A DNA stretch of 32,028 bases from Comamonas sp. JUb58 (GCF_004364775.1 NZ_SOAL01000030.1:1-32028), one strand, 5' to 3'; positions 1 to 8,300 are shown, counted from the first letter of the stretch. The notes: a model not told the origin generated them from the sequence alone. A program made the numbers and translations.

Positions 1-164
1 AGCTGAGGCAAACTACTGGCGGCACGTTGCCCAAACTGTGCAGGCTGACACCTGTACTTCAACTAACTAGCCTCCACCAAAACCGGTGTGATTCAGATAT
101 GTTGCGGCCACACATGTCGAGCGCAACATCATCGCTTTGAGCAAGCAGCCCCCTGTTTGCAACA

Positions 165-468
165 CTAGATTCCGCAATAACCGTCTTTGCCGCCGACTAC
201 GCCCCCTCCAATGCCGTGATCTTGGATGTCTACTTCACCAACGCAGGCGTAGTATTGCTCACCTGCTTCACCACCGGTGTCGGCTAAGGGATCGCCGTCT
301 TCGCAGCAAATGCTGGCTCTGCCTTTCGCAGCTCCCTAGCAAGCGCCATCGCCTGCAAACGACCTTTGGCTGCTTCGTTGCCTGCGGTTGCCAGCCCTTT
401 ATCGACCAGGCTGACTGCACCTTTGGCTAATGGACAAGCCACACTCCTGCAACGGTCAAGCGGTTCAT
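165..468 (-). pseudogene. Frameshifted small gene of unknown function
   Basis: An ATG at 468 has a good ribosome binding site (CAGGAGTACAGAG), but its own frame stops after 13 codons. A shift of frame recovers a plausible protein (ACPLAKGAVSLVDKG, later ALARELRKAEP). A second shift near position 305 leads into a coding-like tail (ADTGGEAGEQYYACVGEVD, ending GGKDGYCGI) with a stop at 165-167. Together these would give a protein of about 100 residues with several cysteines near the end. The two shifts are either decay or sequencing errors. The family is not recognised. It lies beside the orphan immunity-like genes and reads in the same direction, so it may belong to the same island. Confidence 0.4.
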
Positions 469-574
469 CTCTGTACTCCTGAGGAGTTTGTACTACCCGT
501 AGGCAGAGAGATCTTCTTGTAGTTCAAGTTTTTCCGCATCCCTGGTGCAACTCACTTTCACTTAAGAATCGGCA

Positions 575-1081
575 TTAATACACGACAACATCCCCATTGG
601 GTAGTAGCCCGCAAGGCCAGTACCCTTCAATGTACAAATTAATTAATTCATTCCAAATCGAAGGATGATCAATTGCAATCTCAATCGCGGCCATTCTGGA
701 GCAATAAAGAGCAGATCCTTTGGCTACTTCAAAATAATTGTGCGGCCCGGAAGTTAGCTTTGAATTATTTGCCATCCTTAATGAATGCAGTGTTTTTCTG
801 TAAATCTCCATAATGTTATTTTCAAAATTAAGTTTCACCTCACCCCATTTTTCAATAAGTAAATTTCCGTAAAATGGGTCAACTTGATCTTTGCTTGATG
901 GCAACCAATCCATTTGAGCTGCAATTATTGCGTCACTTGTATTTAAATTGCCAGAAAATATATCACTATCCCATGCCGCAAGACTCGTAATCGATTGCAT
1001 GCCTTTTTTGCATCCAAAGGCACCAACTGCCGAGAACCAATTTGCCTCAGCGATTTTAAAAATTAAGGAATCTATATTCAT
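575..1081 (-). CDS. Putative orphan immunity protein, 168 aa
   Basis: A soluble 168-residue protein with no signal peptide or membrane segment. It ends in a WPCGLLPNGDVVVY-type tail that resembles small proteins found beside Rhs or CDI toxins; this resemblance is from memory and was not searched. The start ATG directly abuts a TAA stop (TAAATG) that ends an upstream remnant frame, so translation was probably coupled to the upstream frame; no good ribosome binding site is present. Base composition is much more AT-rich than the core genes from 4365 onward, which suggests transfer. An inhibitor that binds one specific toxin domain is the inferred role. Coding status is fairly secure; function is not. 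Confidence 0.6.
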   Translation of the reverse strand: MNIDSLIFKIAEANWFSAVGAFGCKKGMQSITSLAAWDSDIFSGNLNTSDAIIAAQMDWLPSSKDQVDPFYGNLLIEKWGEVKLNFENNIMEIYRKTLHSLRMANNSKLTSGPHNYFEVAKGSALYCSRMAAIEIAIDHPSIWNELINLYIEGYWPCGLLPNGDVVVY

Positions 1082-1342
1082 TTATTTACGAAGATCAGTT
1101 TTCCTGCTGCGAGAAATTGCGTTACTCCACAGTTGCACCGTTGATTGGACTAAACCTCCTTCCGCATGCAACCCTAGACTATTGTGTAGCGAGTGTTAGG
1201 AAGCCTCCCAAACGCAAGTATCAAGCTCCTCCATTTTGGCCTGAGCACTTTCAATTGAATAAGCATGATGAGATGTTGCATATCTAGTTACGCCATTTCA
1301 ATCAACTATGGAGGGCCAAGCATTGCCTGTATTCGTAGCCAA
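1082..1342 (-). pseudogene. Decayed toxin-tail-like remnant A
   Basis: One leftward frame stays coding-like through two in-frame stops, a TGA at 1298-1300 and a TAA at 1196-1198. It includes segments such as HHAYSIESAQAKMEELD and LWSNAISRSRKTDLRK, and ends with a TAA that touches the next gene's ATG. This is the layout expected of a displaced toxin C-terminus followed by its immunity gene. The basic ending would suit a nuclease domain, but the family is not identified and chance open frames in AT-rich DNA cannot be excluded. Confidence 0.35.
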
Positions 1343-1375
1343 TTAATATGTCAAATAATTTTAATCACGCTCAAA

Positions 1376-1738
1376 CTATTTTCCGCCTGTATCATTAAAG
1401 ATATCATTCCTTACCTCAATCAAACCAAGGAGCTCTTCAATACGAATTCTATCGCCTGGATGCCTGGCGATATAAATTAGGCAAGCTTCTTCAAGGACTC
1501 TTAGAAAATCCAATTTGCTTAAAACTACCTCATCCTCGAAAAGGTAGAACTTAACGCCCTTAAAAGGTTGGTCTTCTGATACAAGTTCGCCTGGGAACTC
1601 GCAAACGGCGTCATCAAATCCTCTACCAATTCCTTTCGCAAACTCCTCCAGTGTCGAAATAAAATCTCGATCCTTCATCGAATTGAAAAATGCTTGAGCC
1701 GGGAAAAAATCATTACAAAGAACAATTGGAAAATCCAT
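1376..1738 (-). CDS. CdiI-like immunity protein, 120 aa
   Basis: The chosen ATG at 1738 has a clear GAGGT ribosome binding site six bases upstream; an in-frame ATG at 1774 gives 12 extra residues and no such site. The protein is small, acidic and soluble. Its pattern FDDAVCEFPGEL, then QPFKGVKFYLFEDEVVLS, then LEEACLIYIARHPGD, recalls the family annotated as ribonuclease toxin immunity protein CdiI. That match is from memory. A CdiI binds and blocks the toxic C-terminus of its partner CdiA or Rhs protein in the cytoplasm. No partner toxin is intact in the window; only a short remnant ends 12 bases upstream. Confidence 0.65.
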   Translation of the reverse strand: MDFPIVLCNDFFPAQAFFNSMKDRDFISTLEEFAKGIGRGFDDAVCEFPGELVSEDQPFKGVKFYLFEDEVVLSKLDFLRVLEEACLIYIARHPGDRIRIEELLGLIEVRNDIFNDTGGK

Positions 1739-1749
1739 TATTACCTCAA

Positions 1750-1944
1750 TTAAAAATTGGGGAAAAATGCGCACACGACTCCAGCATCATCCAGATAGAC
1801 CATATGACACAAGCCATTTGGAGCAGCTCCTGACCAAGCTCTTTTCAGCGGTGCTAAAGACTGGCCCCGCGCAGCTGCTTGACGTCTCCAAGTTAAGAAG
1901 TGTTGTAGCGCAAGTAATTTCAATAATTGCCGAACCTCAACCAT
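1750..1944 (-). pseudogene. Decayed toxin-tail-like remnant B
   Basis: A leftward frame of 64 codons ending in NGLCHMVYLDDAGVVCAFFPNF-like sequence stops 12 bases before the start of the CdiI-like gene. That spacing is typical of a toxin C-terminus followed by its immunity gene. Further upstream the frame is broken and nothing can be identified. It could also be a chance open frame. Confidence 0.25.
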
Positions 1945-2172
1945 GTCTAACCCTGAGGCGCCGCGCTTTGCTCAACCCCTTTTCCACGATTTTTGGCGTT
2001 AGCTAAAAGTATGAAGTTCCGCCTAGGAGCGCATCGGCCAAGTACGTAAAGCTGTCTACACACAGTCGAGCTCAACGCCTCAGCCACTCAGCAACTCGAC
2101 TAATGACCGAAGATCTTAGGCATTAAATTTTTTCGCTATCGCGCGATCCGGACATACTTCAGCAAATAAGCT
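1945..2172. other. Intergenic region, no gene identified
   Basis: AT-rich DNA between two immunity-like genes. No convincing reading frame, tRNA or terminator was seen. It is most likely degraded accessory DNA. Confidence 0.4.
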
Positions 2173-2514
2173 TTAATTATCAAGCTGCGCCCATTCATCC
2201 TGAATGATCGACATAAATCTACGCCGATCCAGAAGATATTCATCAAAAATCAATTCTATTCGATCGAACAGTTCTGAAAAATCTTCAACATCATCTGACA
2301 AGTAGGCCCGCAAACTCCCCAGCATCCGTTTTTGGGCTACAGGCGAATAATATGCAAACTCAGGAATCATTAGAGCATGGATGGCTTTGCGAACATCCAC
2401 TTCGCCATTCACATTCAATCCGCTTATTTTCGCGTAATCTTCTTCATTAACAAAGTTGACATCAAATACTTTCAGCAAGCTGACCAAGTATGCAATCTTT
2501 TTTCTAGACTTCAT
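2173..2514 (-). CDS. Putative orphan immunity protein, 113 aa
   Basis: A small, helical-looking, acidic soluble protein with no signal peptide or membrane segment. The N-terminus is basic (MKSRKK) and is followed by a long amphipathic stretch. No family is recognised. A weak GGGTAAATA sequence precedes the ATG. An upstream remnant frame runs into the gene and stops 10 bases inside it, so the two frames overlap in the manner of a toxin and its immunity gene. Length, AT-rich composition, strand and position match the neighbouring immunity-like genes, which is the only basis for the proposed role. Confidence 0.5.
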   Translation of the reverse strand: MKSRKKIAYLVSLLKVFDVNFVNEEDYAKISGLNVNGEVDVRKAIHALMIPEFAYYSPVAQKRMLGSLRAYLSDDVEDFSELFDRIELIFDEYLLDRRRFMSIIQDEWAQLDN

Positions 2515-2701
2515 TATTTACCCAAAATTGGGAATGCGGTGTTTACTCAATCACTCTTAAACCAAACTTTGCTTGAATACTTCAGTCAAGGCCAAAGTAC
2601 TCATCGAACAGTCCACCCTGCAAATTGGTGGTGCGCTCATCGCAATCGGATCCTCTTGCGATAGTACAAGTTGCCCATTGGTACCTCTTCACTGAGAGAA
2701 C
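2504..2701 (-). pseudogene. Decayed toxin-tail-like remnant C
   Basis: A single leftward frame reads through coding-like segments (KRYQWATCTIARGSDCDER, NLQGGLFDEYFGLD, SIQAKFGLRVIE, TPHSQFWVNNEV). It is broken by a TGA at 2582-2584 and one TAA further on, and ends with a TAG at 2504-2506, inside the next gene. Four consecutive protein-like segments in one frame argue for a decayed gene rather than chance. The family is not recognised. Confidence 0.45.
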
Positions 2702-2769
2702 TCATTATCCGTTGCAGCTTTAAGGCATCAGGCCGCCAACTTTAACTTATAGGCGCCCGACCGCCGTTG

Positions 2770-3201
2770 TCACATGCATCTGTGAAAATGCAGTGGAAAA
2801 ATAACATTATTTGGCTCCATCGGCAAAAGAGATAAATTTATGGATTTTTTCAGAAGTGCAATCTGATCAAAATATTGATTCTTATCAAATTCATAAAAAT
2901 AGGTTTTCGATCCAGCATCTATTTCCCACTCAACCACATCCGCTGTGTGGTTAACAATTACGCCATCCCAACCGCCATCCTCTGCGATGCCGCAGGCGCA
3001 AGTAAATATCAAATATCTACCTGATGCTAACTTGCTAGCCTCCAACTCTTCAAAATACATCAGCGACCCCGAAAAATCAACCAAATCATCCAAGGCCTCA
3101 CCGTCAATCCAGCACCTTATAATTCCGACATTGGAAAATAAAATACCATCGATTATCTTTACCTCCACGATGGGATCTAAGAACAAAGTCAATTTATTCA
3201 T
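2770..3201 (-). CDS. Putative orphan immunity protein, 143 aa
   Basis: The ATG at 3201 is preferred over the in-frame upstream start at 3231 because a remnant reading frame ends across it: the remnant's stop at 3194-3196 gives an 8-base overlap. The protein is soluble, with a FTCACGIAEDGGWDGV segment followed by a strand-rich VEWEID region. Small Cys-x-Cys-Gly proteins of this kind occur beside polymorphic toxins, as I recall, but the family was not verified. It probably binds a toxin domain in the cytoplasm. AT-rich composition sets it apart from the core genes. Confidence 0.55.
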   Translation of the reverse strand: MNKLTLFLDPIVEVKIIDGILFSNVGIIRCWIDGEALDDLVDFSGSLMYFEELEASKLASGRYLIFTCACGIAEDGGWDGVIVNHTADVVEWEIDAGSKTYFYEFDKNQYFDQIALLKKSINLSLLPMEPNNVIFPLHFHRCM

Positions 3202-3385
3202 ATCGTATCCAAAAATATCGACTCTTGCCACCAGCTAGAGGTAATTCAGCAGGACACCTGAAAATGCAACAACAGCCGATTCCTACTCATGCCAACACAG
3301 TGCGAAAATTTTTTACTGCAGGAGGCAAAGAAGGGAATTGCACCAAATCACTTTCTGCGACAGATGCACGCCATGCTCTGGGCAT
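3194..3385 (-). pseudogene. Decayed toxin-tail-like remnant D
   Basis: A leftward frame from an ATG at 3385 reads MPRAWRASVAESDLVQF and PPAVKNFRTVLA, meets one in-frame TGA, and resumes to end RCPAELPLAGGKSRYFWIRY with a TAA at 3194-3196 that overlaps the start of the next gene. The overlap and the protein-like composition suggest the tail of a former toxin gene. The opposite strand is also open here, so coding status is uncertain. Confidence 0.35.
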
Positions 3386-3409
3386 CATTTGCACATGGCG
3401 ACATACCAC

Positions 3410-3955
3410 CTACTCAAGGGTATCTGTAAATGCAGGAGCGATTCGGCTCATATTGACACTCAAATGTACGGTATTAAAGCACCTCTTAACACGATCGAGA
3501 GTCTTCATTTTTATTTTCTTATTAGACGCTCGGTACATTTCGAGTGCACGAATATTTTTTACCGAAAAATCCACATCTTGTCTACGCAACATTTCGAGAC
3601 AAAGCAATCTGCCAAATGAGGATATAGAGTATCGTGCTAAAAACGCCTTATACCAATTTTCAAGTGCACTATACTGCTCAACATTAAACGCAAGGAAGAT
3701 AACGTATTCCAGCAAACTAGCATCCCGAATAGTGCGCTTCACCAATCGCAGACCCATTGAACGAATATTAATACTTTTGTGCAGTAGAAAAAGATCCAAG
3801 CATGCCTTGCGCTCTTCCAAGCCTGAAGAGTTCATAAAATGTGCAATGGAGTTTTCTACAAAACCATCACAATAATCTAACGATATAACTCTTCGAACTT
3901 CATCCACTGAAGAGAACTTTAATAATTTTTTACCCATACACTTGGAATTGCTCAA
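3410..3955 (-). CDS. Putative orphan immunity protein, 181 aa, TTG start
   Basis: Predicted to be mostly alpha-helical, without signal peptide or membrane segment. Leucine-rich pairs of helices with repeated charged turns recall HEAT-like repeat immunity proteins, but no family is recognised. The TTG at 3955 is chosen because it overlaps the stop of an upstream remnant frame as TTGA, and a purine-rich GGGGAGAAGAG lies upstream. The alternative ATG at 3937 lacks a ribosome binding site. It is the first of the five immunity-like genes in the direction of transcription. AT-rich composition suggests transfer. Confidence 0.5.
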   Translation of the reverse strand: MSNSKCMGKKLLKFSSVDEVRRVISLDYCDGFVENSIAHFMNSSGLEERKACLDLFLLHKSINIRSMGLRLVKRTIRDASLLEYVIFLAFNVEQYSALENWYKAFLARYSISSFGRLLCLEMLRRQDVDFSVKNIRALEMYRASNKKIKMKTLDRVKRCFNTVHLSVNMSRIAPAFTDTLE

Positions 3956-4050
3956 AAAAATTTAAGCTCTTCTCCCCAATCAATCTACGTATTGACAATC
4001 CTAATCATCTTAGCTTCAGATGTCACCTTTTGTTGCACGCATTGATTCAT
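3952..4050 (-). pseudogene. Decayed toxin-tail-like remnant E
   Basis: A leftward frame from an ATG at 4050 reads CVQQKVTSEAKMIRIVNT, meets a TAG, continues as IDWGEELKFF and ends at a TGA (3952-3954) overlapping the TTG start of the next gene. It is very short, and its significance rests on repeating the arrangement seen at the other four genes. Confidence 0.3.
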
Positions 4051-4364
4051 GCTGAAAGTTCGTCTCTAAATTACAACCGAATGCACCAGGAATTACCGCT
4101 CTGCTCATTGCTACTGCGCAAGTGGATGTCGCTGCGCATCCGTATCAATCGGGAAATTTTGGGGATTTGCGCAACGACGGCCTTATGGGTTGAGGCAAGC
4201 GTTCACGCAAGTAACGCAGAGTCAACAGCCGTTGCCTAACGCTTTTGAGAGCTGAGACAAGAAGTGTCTAAAAGAAGTGTTCGCCCCTGCCTGCAGCAAA
4301 GACAATGTTGGCAGGCCAAATGGGGTTGGCCCTGCGCTTGTGAAAGTGTCCAGTCAATGCGCGT
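4051..4364. other. Boundary between AT-rich island and core genome
   Basis: No convincing gene. The short rightward frame at 4030-4239 has no protein-like character. A hairpin with a six-base perfect stem (GGCCAA/TTGGCC, 4314-4331) lies just past the stop of the histidine kinase gene, but it lacks a T-run in that direction. The change from AT-rich to GC-rich sequence lies about here. Confidence 0.4.
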
Positions 4365-5849
4365 CTATCGCAAATAGAACCTAAACCGCGCGCCCACATC
4401 CCCCACCCCGCTCAACAGCTCAATCGAGCTGTCATGCAGCTGCAGAATGCGGTGCACGATCATCAAGCCCAAGCCACCAGACCGCCCATCGCTGCGGCTG
4501 TGCATGCGGCTCAAGGTGGGGCGTTCGAACAGGCTGTCGCGCAGCGCGGGCGGGATGCCTGGGCCATTGTCCTGCACCGTCACGCTGATGCGGTCCTGCT
4601 CTGCGGCTCGCAGCTCTACCTGAATATCCCCGCCTTGCGGCGTGGCGCGGATGGCGTTGTCGATCAGGTTGACCAGGACGCGTTCCAGCATGCCGAGGTC
4701 GGCGGTGACAGGAGGCAGATCTGGGTCGATCACGGCGTGCAGGCGCTGCGCCTTGGCCTCGGCGGCAAGCTCAAACTTCTGGAACACGTCCTGCAGCAGA
4801 TCGGGCAGAAAGAAGCGCTCGGGCTCGGGCTTGACCACGCCGTATTCCAGCCGCGCCAGCTCAAACAGTTTTTGCGCAAGGTCACCGACCTTGCGGCTTT
4901 GGTCCAGTGCAATGCCCAAGTAGCGGCGGCGTTCGTCGGGCGACAGCACATCGGCCTTGAGCTGCAAGGTTTCCAGATAGCCATGCAAGGAGGTCAAAGG
5001 CGTGCGCAGGTCGTGGGAGATATTGGCGAAGAGCTCGCGCCGCTGCTGGTCTTGGGTGCGCAGCTTCTGCCACTGCTCCCAGGTGCGCTGCGCCAGCTGT
5101 GCAAAGGCCTGGCTGAGCACGGCGATATCGGCGCCGCCGTGCGCAGCCTGCTGCAGCTTGGCCTGGGCTTGGGGCAGGTCGGCCAGGCCATCGGTTTGCA
5201 GCTCCTGCACGGCTGCTGTCAGGCGCCGCAGCGGCCGGGTGATCATGCCAAAGGCCACCGCTGCAGCGACCGCCCCCAGCACGACCACGACCAGCAGCGA
5301 CCAGAGCAAGGTGCGGAGCGCGCCATCACTGCTCACACGGGCGGCGAGGCTGTCACGGCCCTGGCCTTGCAGGATCACGTACACATAGCCTGACCGCTCG
5401 CCACCCTGCATCAAGGGCGCTGCGCTGAACACCTTGCGCTCCGTCATGCTGCGGGGGTCATCCCCCAATACCGGCAGCGCAGCGCCGCTGAACAGGCGCT
5501 GCAGGGGCTCCAGATCGACCTTTTGGCGCAGTATCTTTTCTTGCGGCGCATCGTAGGCCTGGATGGCGCCGCTGTCGTCCAGCAGGTAGACCTCCACACT
5601 CGGGTTGACCTGCATCAGCTTGCCAAACAGCTCGCGGCTGGCGCCAGCGTTCAGGCCATCGGCACGCATCAGCTCCGGGTAGCGGGCAATGCGTGCAGCC
5701 AGATCCTGCGACAGGCGCTGCACCACCTCTTGCTCGCGCTGGTCGGATACCCGCATCTGCAGCCAGACCGTGGCCGCACTGCAGGCCAATAGCAGCAGCA
5801 CAAAGACCAAGGTCAGGCGCTGGGCCAAGGTGGTGGATGCAAGCTTCAT
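4365..5849 (-). CDS. Sensor histidine kinase of a two-component system
   Basis: An inner-membrane kinase of 494 residues. The N-terminal membrane segment is at about 10-30, a periplasmic sensing region at 31-178 and a second membrane segment at about 180-203. A HAMP linker follows. The HisKA domain has the phospho-acceptor His279 in SHDLRTPL. The ATPase domain has N394 and N398 (N box), DNGPGI at 427-432 and GGLGL at 458-462, so all catalytic parts are present. The ATG at 5849 has the strong site GGAGGAGACGCC and overlaps the regulator stop as ATGA; an upstream in-frame ATG at 5885 would lie inside the regulator. It should phosphorylate the adjacent regulator. The signal is unknown; the position after msrPQ suggests oxidative or hypochlorous stress in the envelope. 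Confidence 0.93.
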   Translation of the reverse strand: MKLASTTLAQRLTLVFVLLLLACSAATVWLQMRVSDQREQEVVQRLSQDLAARIARYPELMRADGLNAGASRELFGKLMQVNPSVEVYLLDDSGAIQAYDAPQEKILRQKVDLEPLQRLFSGAALPVLGDDPRSMTERKVFSAAPLMQGGERSGYVYVILQGQGRDSLAARVSSDGALRTLLWSLLVVVVLGAVAAAVAFGMITRPLRRLTAAVQELQTDGLADLPQAQAKLQQAAHGGADIAVLSQAFAQLAQRTWEQWQKLRTQDQQRRELFANISHDLRTPLTSLHGYLETLQLKADVLSPDERRRYLGIALDQSRKVGDLAQKLFELARLEYGVVKPEPERFFLPDLLQDVFQKFELAAEAKAQRLHAVIDPDLPPVTADLGMLERVLVNLIDNAIRATPQGGDIQVELRAAEQDRISVTVQDNGPGIPPALRDSLFERPTLSRMHSRSDGRSGGLGLMIVHRILQLHDSSIELLSGVGDVGARFRFYLR

Positions 5850-6556
5850 GGCGTCTCCTCCGCCCATTTGTAGCCATGGCCCCATACTGTCAGGATGCGT
5901 TTGGGGCTGCCAGGATCCGCTTCGATCTTGGTTCGGAGGCGATTGATATGGGTGTTGACCGTGTGCTCATAGCCATCATGGCGGTAGCCCCAGACCTGGT
6001 TCAGCAGGTCAAACCGGGAGAACACCTTGCCGGGGTTGCGCACAAAAAAATGCAGCAGGTCAAACTCGCGCGGGGTCAGCTCCACCTGGGCGCCATCCAC
6101 CTTCACTTCGCGCGATATGGGATCAATCTCCAGATTGCCGAGCACCAGCACACCTGCATCCAGCCGGGCGTTTTGCGCCAAGGCCTGGCTGCGGCGCAGC
6201 AGCGCGCGTACGCGGGCTACCAGCTCCAGCACCGAGAACGGCTTGGCCAGGTAATCATCCGCACCCAGCTCCAGCCCCAGGATGCGGTGCATCTCGCTGG
6301 AGCGAGCACTGGTGATGATGATCGGCACGTAATAGGCCATTGCGCGGGCGCGCCGGCAGATCTCCAGGCCGTCCACCCCGGGCAGCATCAAATCCAGCAC
6401 CAAGGCATCCCAACCGCCCCGCTCCAAGGCCTGCATGCCCGCATCGCCATCGGCCATGTGCACCACCTCATAGCCTTCATCGCGCAGATGCAGTTGCAGC
6501 AGCTCCGCGATGGGGGCATCGTCTTCCACGATCAAGATACGTTTGCTGGGATTCAT
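5846..6556 (-). CDS. OmpR/PhoB-family response regulator
   Basis: A 236-residue DNA-binding regulator. The receiver domain has the acidic pair EDD at 11-13, the phospho-acceptor Asp55 in VLDLMLPG and Lys105 in AKPF. The C-terminal winged helix shows the typical ending NTHINRLRTKIE and VWGHGYKW. The ATG at 6556 begins directly at the receiver fold (MNPSKRILIV); an earlier in-frame ATG at 6610 adds 18 residues with no family support. The gene overlaps the kinase start by four bases. It sits downstream of msrP and msrQ on the same strand, so it may control them, as HprR (YedW) does for msrPQ in E. coli. Orthology to HprR is not claimed. Confidence 0.93.
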   Translation of the reverse strand: MNPSKRILIVEDDAPIAELLQLHLRDEGYEVVHMADGDAGMQALERGGWDALVLDLMLPGVDGLEICRRARAMAYYVPIIITSARSSEMHRILGLELGADDYLAKPFSVLELVARVRALLRRSQALAQNARLDAGVLVLGNLEIDPISREVKVDGAQVELTPREFDLLHFFVRNPGKVFSRFDLLNQVWGYRHDGYEHTVNTHINRLRTKIEADPGSPKRILTVWGHGYKWAEETP

Positions 6557-6671
6557 GCTGTCATTGTGCGGTACGAGTGATGGCCTGCTGGCATCGACAG
6601 CCGGCTGCAAGCCAGGCCACCGTGCCTGCAGGCCGCCACTGCGAAGAAAGCGTTAAGCGGACTGTCGCTGG

Positions 6672-7310
6672 TCAAGCGCGGGCGGCCTTGGCCGCCGCCT
6701 GCATCTGCTTGTGCTTCTGGAACACCCAGCGCGCCGCCAGCAAGCCGGCCAGGATAAGCCCGTACAACCAGACCTCGGCAAAGTTGTTCTTGCCGGAACG
6801 CATCCACCAAAAGTGCAGCACGGCCAAGGCAGCTGCGCCATACACCGTGCGGTGCAGCATCTGCCAGCGCTTGCCGCCCATCCGCCGGATGAGCTTGGGC
6901 ACCGAAGTAATGGCCAGCGCCAGCAGGATCAGCCAGGCCAAGGTACCGACAAGGATGAAGGGGCGCTTGATCAGGTCGTCGACGATCGCGGACCAGTCCA
7001 CACCCATGTCGAACACCACATAGGCCAGCCAGTGCAGGCTGGCATAGAAGAAAGCATAGAGGCCCAGCATGCGGCGATAGGCTGCGAGCCCGTTCCAGCG
7101 CAGCCATTGACGCAAGGGCGTAACGGCCAGCGCAAAGCAGATAAAGCGGATGGCCCAGTCACCCAGCGAGCGCAGCAGCGCCTCGGCCGGGTTGGCGCCC
7201 AGGCCATCAGAGGCAGCCAGGTAAAACAGCCAAGCGGCGGGCACCAGGCACAACAGGTGCAGCAGCACACGCTGCACCGACTTGGCAGAAAAACGCGCGG
7301 ATGTGGGCAT
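6672..7310 (-). CDS. msrQ: Heme-binding membrane subunit MsrQ
   Basis: MsrQ (YedZ) is a b-type heme protein of the inner membrane that passes electrons from the quinone or flavin pool to periplasmic MsrP. The 212-residue product is strongly hydrophobic with about six membrane helices, for example LLCLVPAAWLFYLA near the start. Histidines in HWLAYVVFD and LHRTVYGAAALAVLHFWW are likely heme ligands. Family length is about 200. The ATG at 7310 is preferred; a TTG at 7316 is also possible, and neither has a clear ribosome binding site, so translation is probably coupled to msrP, which ends only nine bases upstream. The C-terminus is Lys/Ala-rich. Confidence 0.93.
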   Translation of the reverse strand: MPTSARFSAKSVQRVLLHLLCLVPAAWLFYLAASDGLGANPAEALLRSLGDWAIRFICFALAVTPLRQWLRWNGLAAYRRMLGLYAFFYASLHWLAYVVFDMGVDWSAIVDDLIKRPFILVGTLAWLILLALAITSVPKLIRRMGGKRWQMLHRTVYGAAALAVLHFWWMRSGKNNFAEVWLYGLILAGLLAARWVFQKHKQMQAAAKAARA

Positions 7311-7319
7311 GGGCAACGA

Positions 7320-8300
7320 TCAGTAGTTCTTGCGCAGATCCATGCCGGCGTAGAGCTGGCCCACCTGGGCTTCGTAGCCGTTGAACAGCAAAGTTTTGTG
7401 GCGCTTGGCAAACAAGCCACCTTCACCGATGCGGCGTTCGGTCGCCTGACTCCAGCGCGGGTGCGGCACATCGGGGTTCACGTTGGAGTAAAAGCCGTAC
7501 TCATTGCGCGCCGCCTTGTTCCAGGCGGTGCCGGGCTGCTTCTCCACCACGCGGATGGTCACAATGCTCTTGGCACTTTTGAAGCCGTATTTCCAAGGCA
7601 GCACCAAGCGCACCGGTGCACCGTTTTGTGGGGTCAAGGTCTTGCCGTACATGCCAAAGGCCAACAGGCTCAGCGGGTGCATGGCCTCGTCCATGCGCAG
7701 GCCTTCGGTATAGGGCCAGTCGAGCACGCCGCTGTTCAGGCCAGGCATCATCTTGCGGTCGGCCAGGGTCACAAACTCCACATACTTGGCGCTGCCTTGT
7801 GGCTCCACCTGGGCCAGCAATTTGGACAGCGAGTAGCCCACCCAGGGGATCACCATCGACCAGCCTTCAACACAGCGCAGCCGGTAAATGCGTTCTTCCT
7901 GGGCGCTGAGCTTGAGCAGCTCTTCAATATCAAAGGTCTTGGGTTTGTTGACCAGGCCTTCGACCCGCACCGTCCAGGGCCTTGTCTGCAAGGTGTGGGC
8001 ATAGCGCGCCGGGTCGCTTTTGTCGAGGCCGAACTCGTAGTAGTTGTTGTAGGTGCTGGCATCCTGGAAGGAGGTGGGCGTCTCCATCGATATCGCGCCC
8101 GGCACCGTCGAGCGAACCGTGCTGATCGGCTGCGTGCCATCGGACTTGGCCGCTTGCGCCCAGGCACCCCCTGCGGCCAGCGCCGTGCCGCCAGCCGCGC
8201 CGAATTTGAGAAGGTCGCGGCGGCTCAAATACAGGTGCTGAGGCGTGATGTCGCTGCTGCTGCCGTGGTCAAAGCCCGAATTGTTGGTACGTATCAGCAT
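7320..8300 (-). CDS. msrP: Protein-methionine-sulfoxide reductase MsrP, catalytic subunit
   Basis: MsrP (YedY) is a periplasmic molybdopterin enzyme that reduces methionine sulfoxide in oxidised envelope proteins. The 326-residue product has a twin-arginine export signal, [13 protein letters not shown] at 26-38, followed by a short hydrophobic stretch and AWAQA cleavage-like site. The sulfite-oxidase-type fold is shown by [18 protein letters not shown], whose Cys is the molybdenum ligand, and by [14 protein letters not shown]. The ATG at 8300 has AGGAG eight bases upstream, so the longer in-frame start at 8378 is rejected. It is the first gene of an apparent operon msrP-msrQ-regulator-kinase. 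A methionine-repair role is well supported by the pair. Confidence 0.95.
   Translation of the reverse strand: MLIRTNNSGFDHGSSSDITPQHLYLSRRDLLKFGAAGGTALAAGGAWAQAAKSDGTQPISTVRSTVPGAISMETPTSFQDASTYNNYYEFGLDKSDPARYAHTLQTRPWTVRVEGLVNKPKTFDIEELLKLSAQEERIYRLRCVEGWSMVIPWVGYSLSKLLAQVEPQGSAKYVEFVTLADRKMMPGLNSGVLDWPYTEGLRMDEAMHPLSLLAFGMYGKTLTPQNGAPVRLVLPWKYGFKSAKSIVTIRVVEKQPGTAWNKAARNEYGFYSNVNPDVPHPRWSQATERRIGEGGLFAKRHKTLLFNGYEAQVGQLYAGMDLRKNY

Noticed and set aside
137..430. Rightward frame of 97 codons
   Set aside because: It is Arg-rich without motif and lies opposite a frameshifted leftward gene that has a good start site.
4030..4239. Rightward 69-codon frame
   Set aside because: Low-complexity character, no ribosome binding site and no motif.
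575..4240. Integron gene-cassette array of orphan genes
   Set aside because: The genes share a direction, but no attC-like pairs of RYYYAAC/GTTRRRY cores with symmetric arms are present, no integrase is seen, and spacing is filled with decayed coding frames. A lone GCCTAAC at 4233-4239 is not enough.
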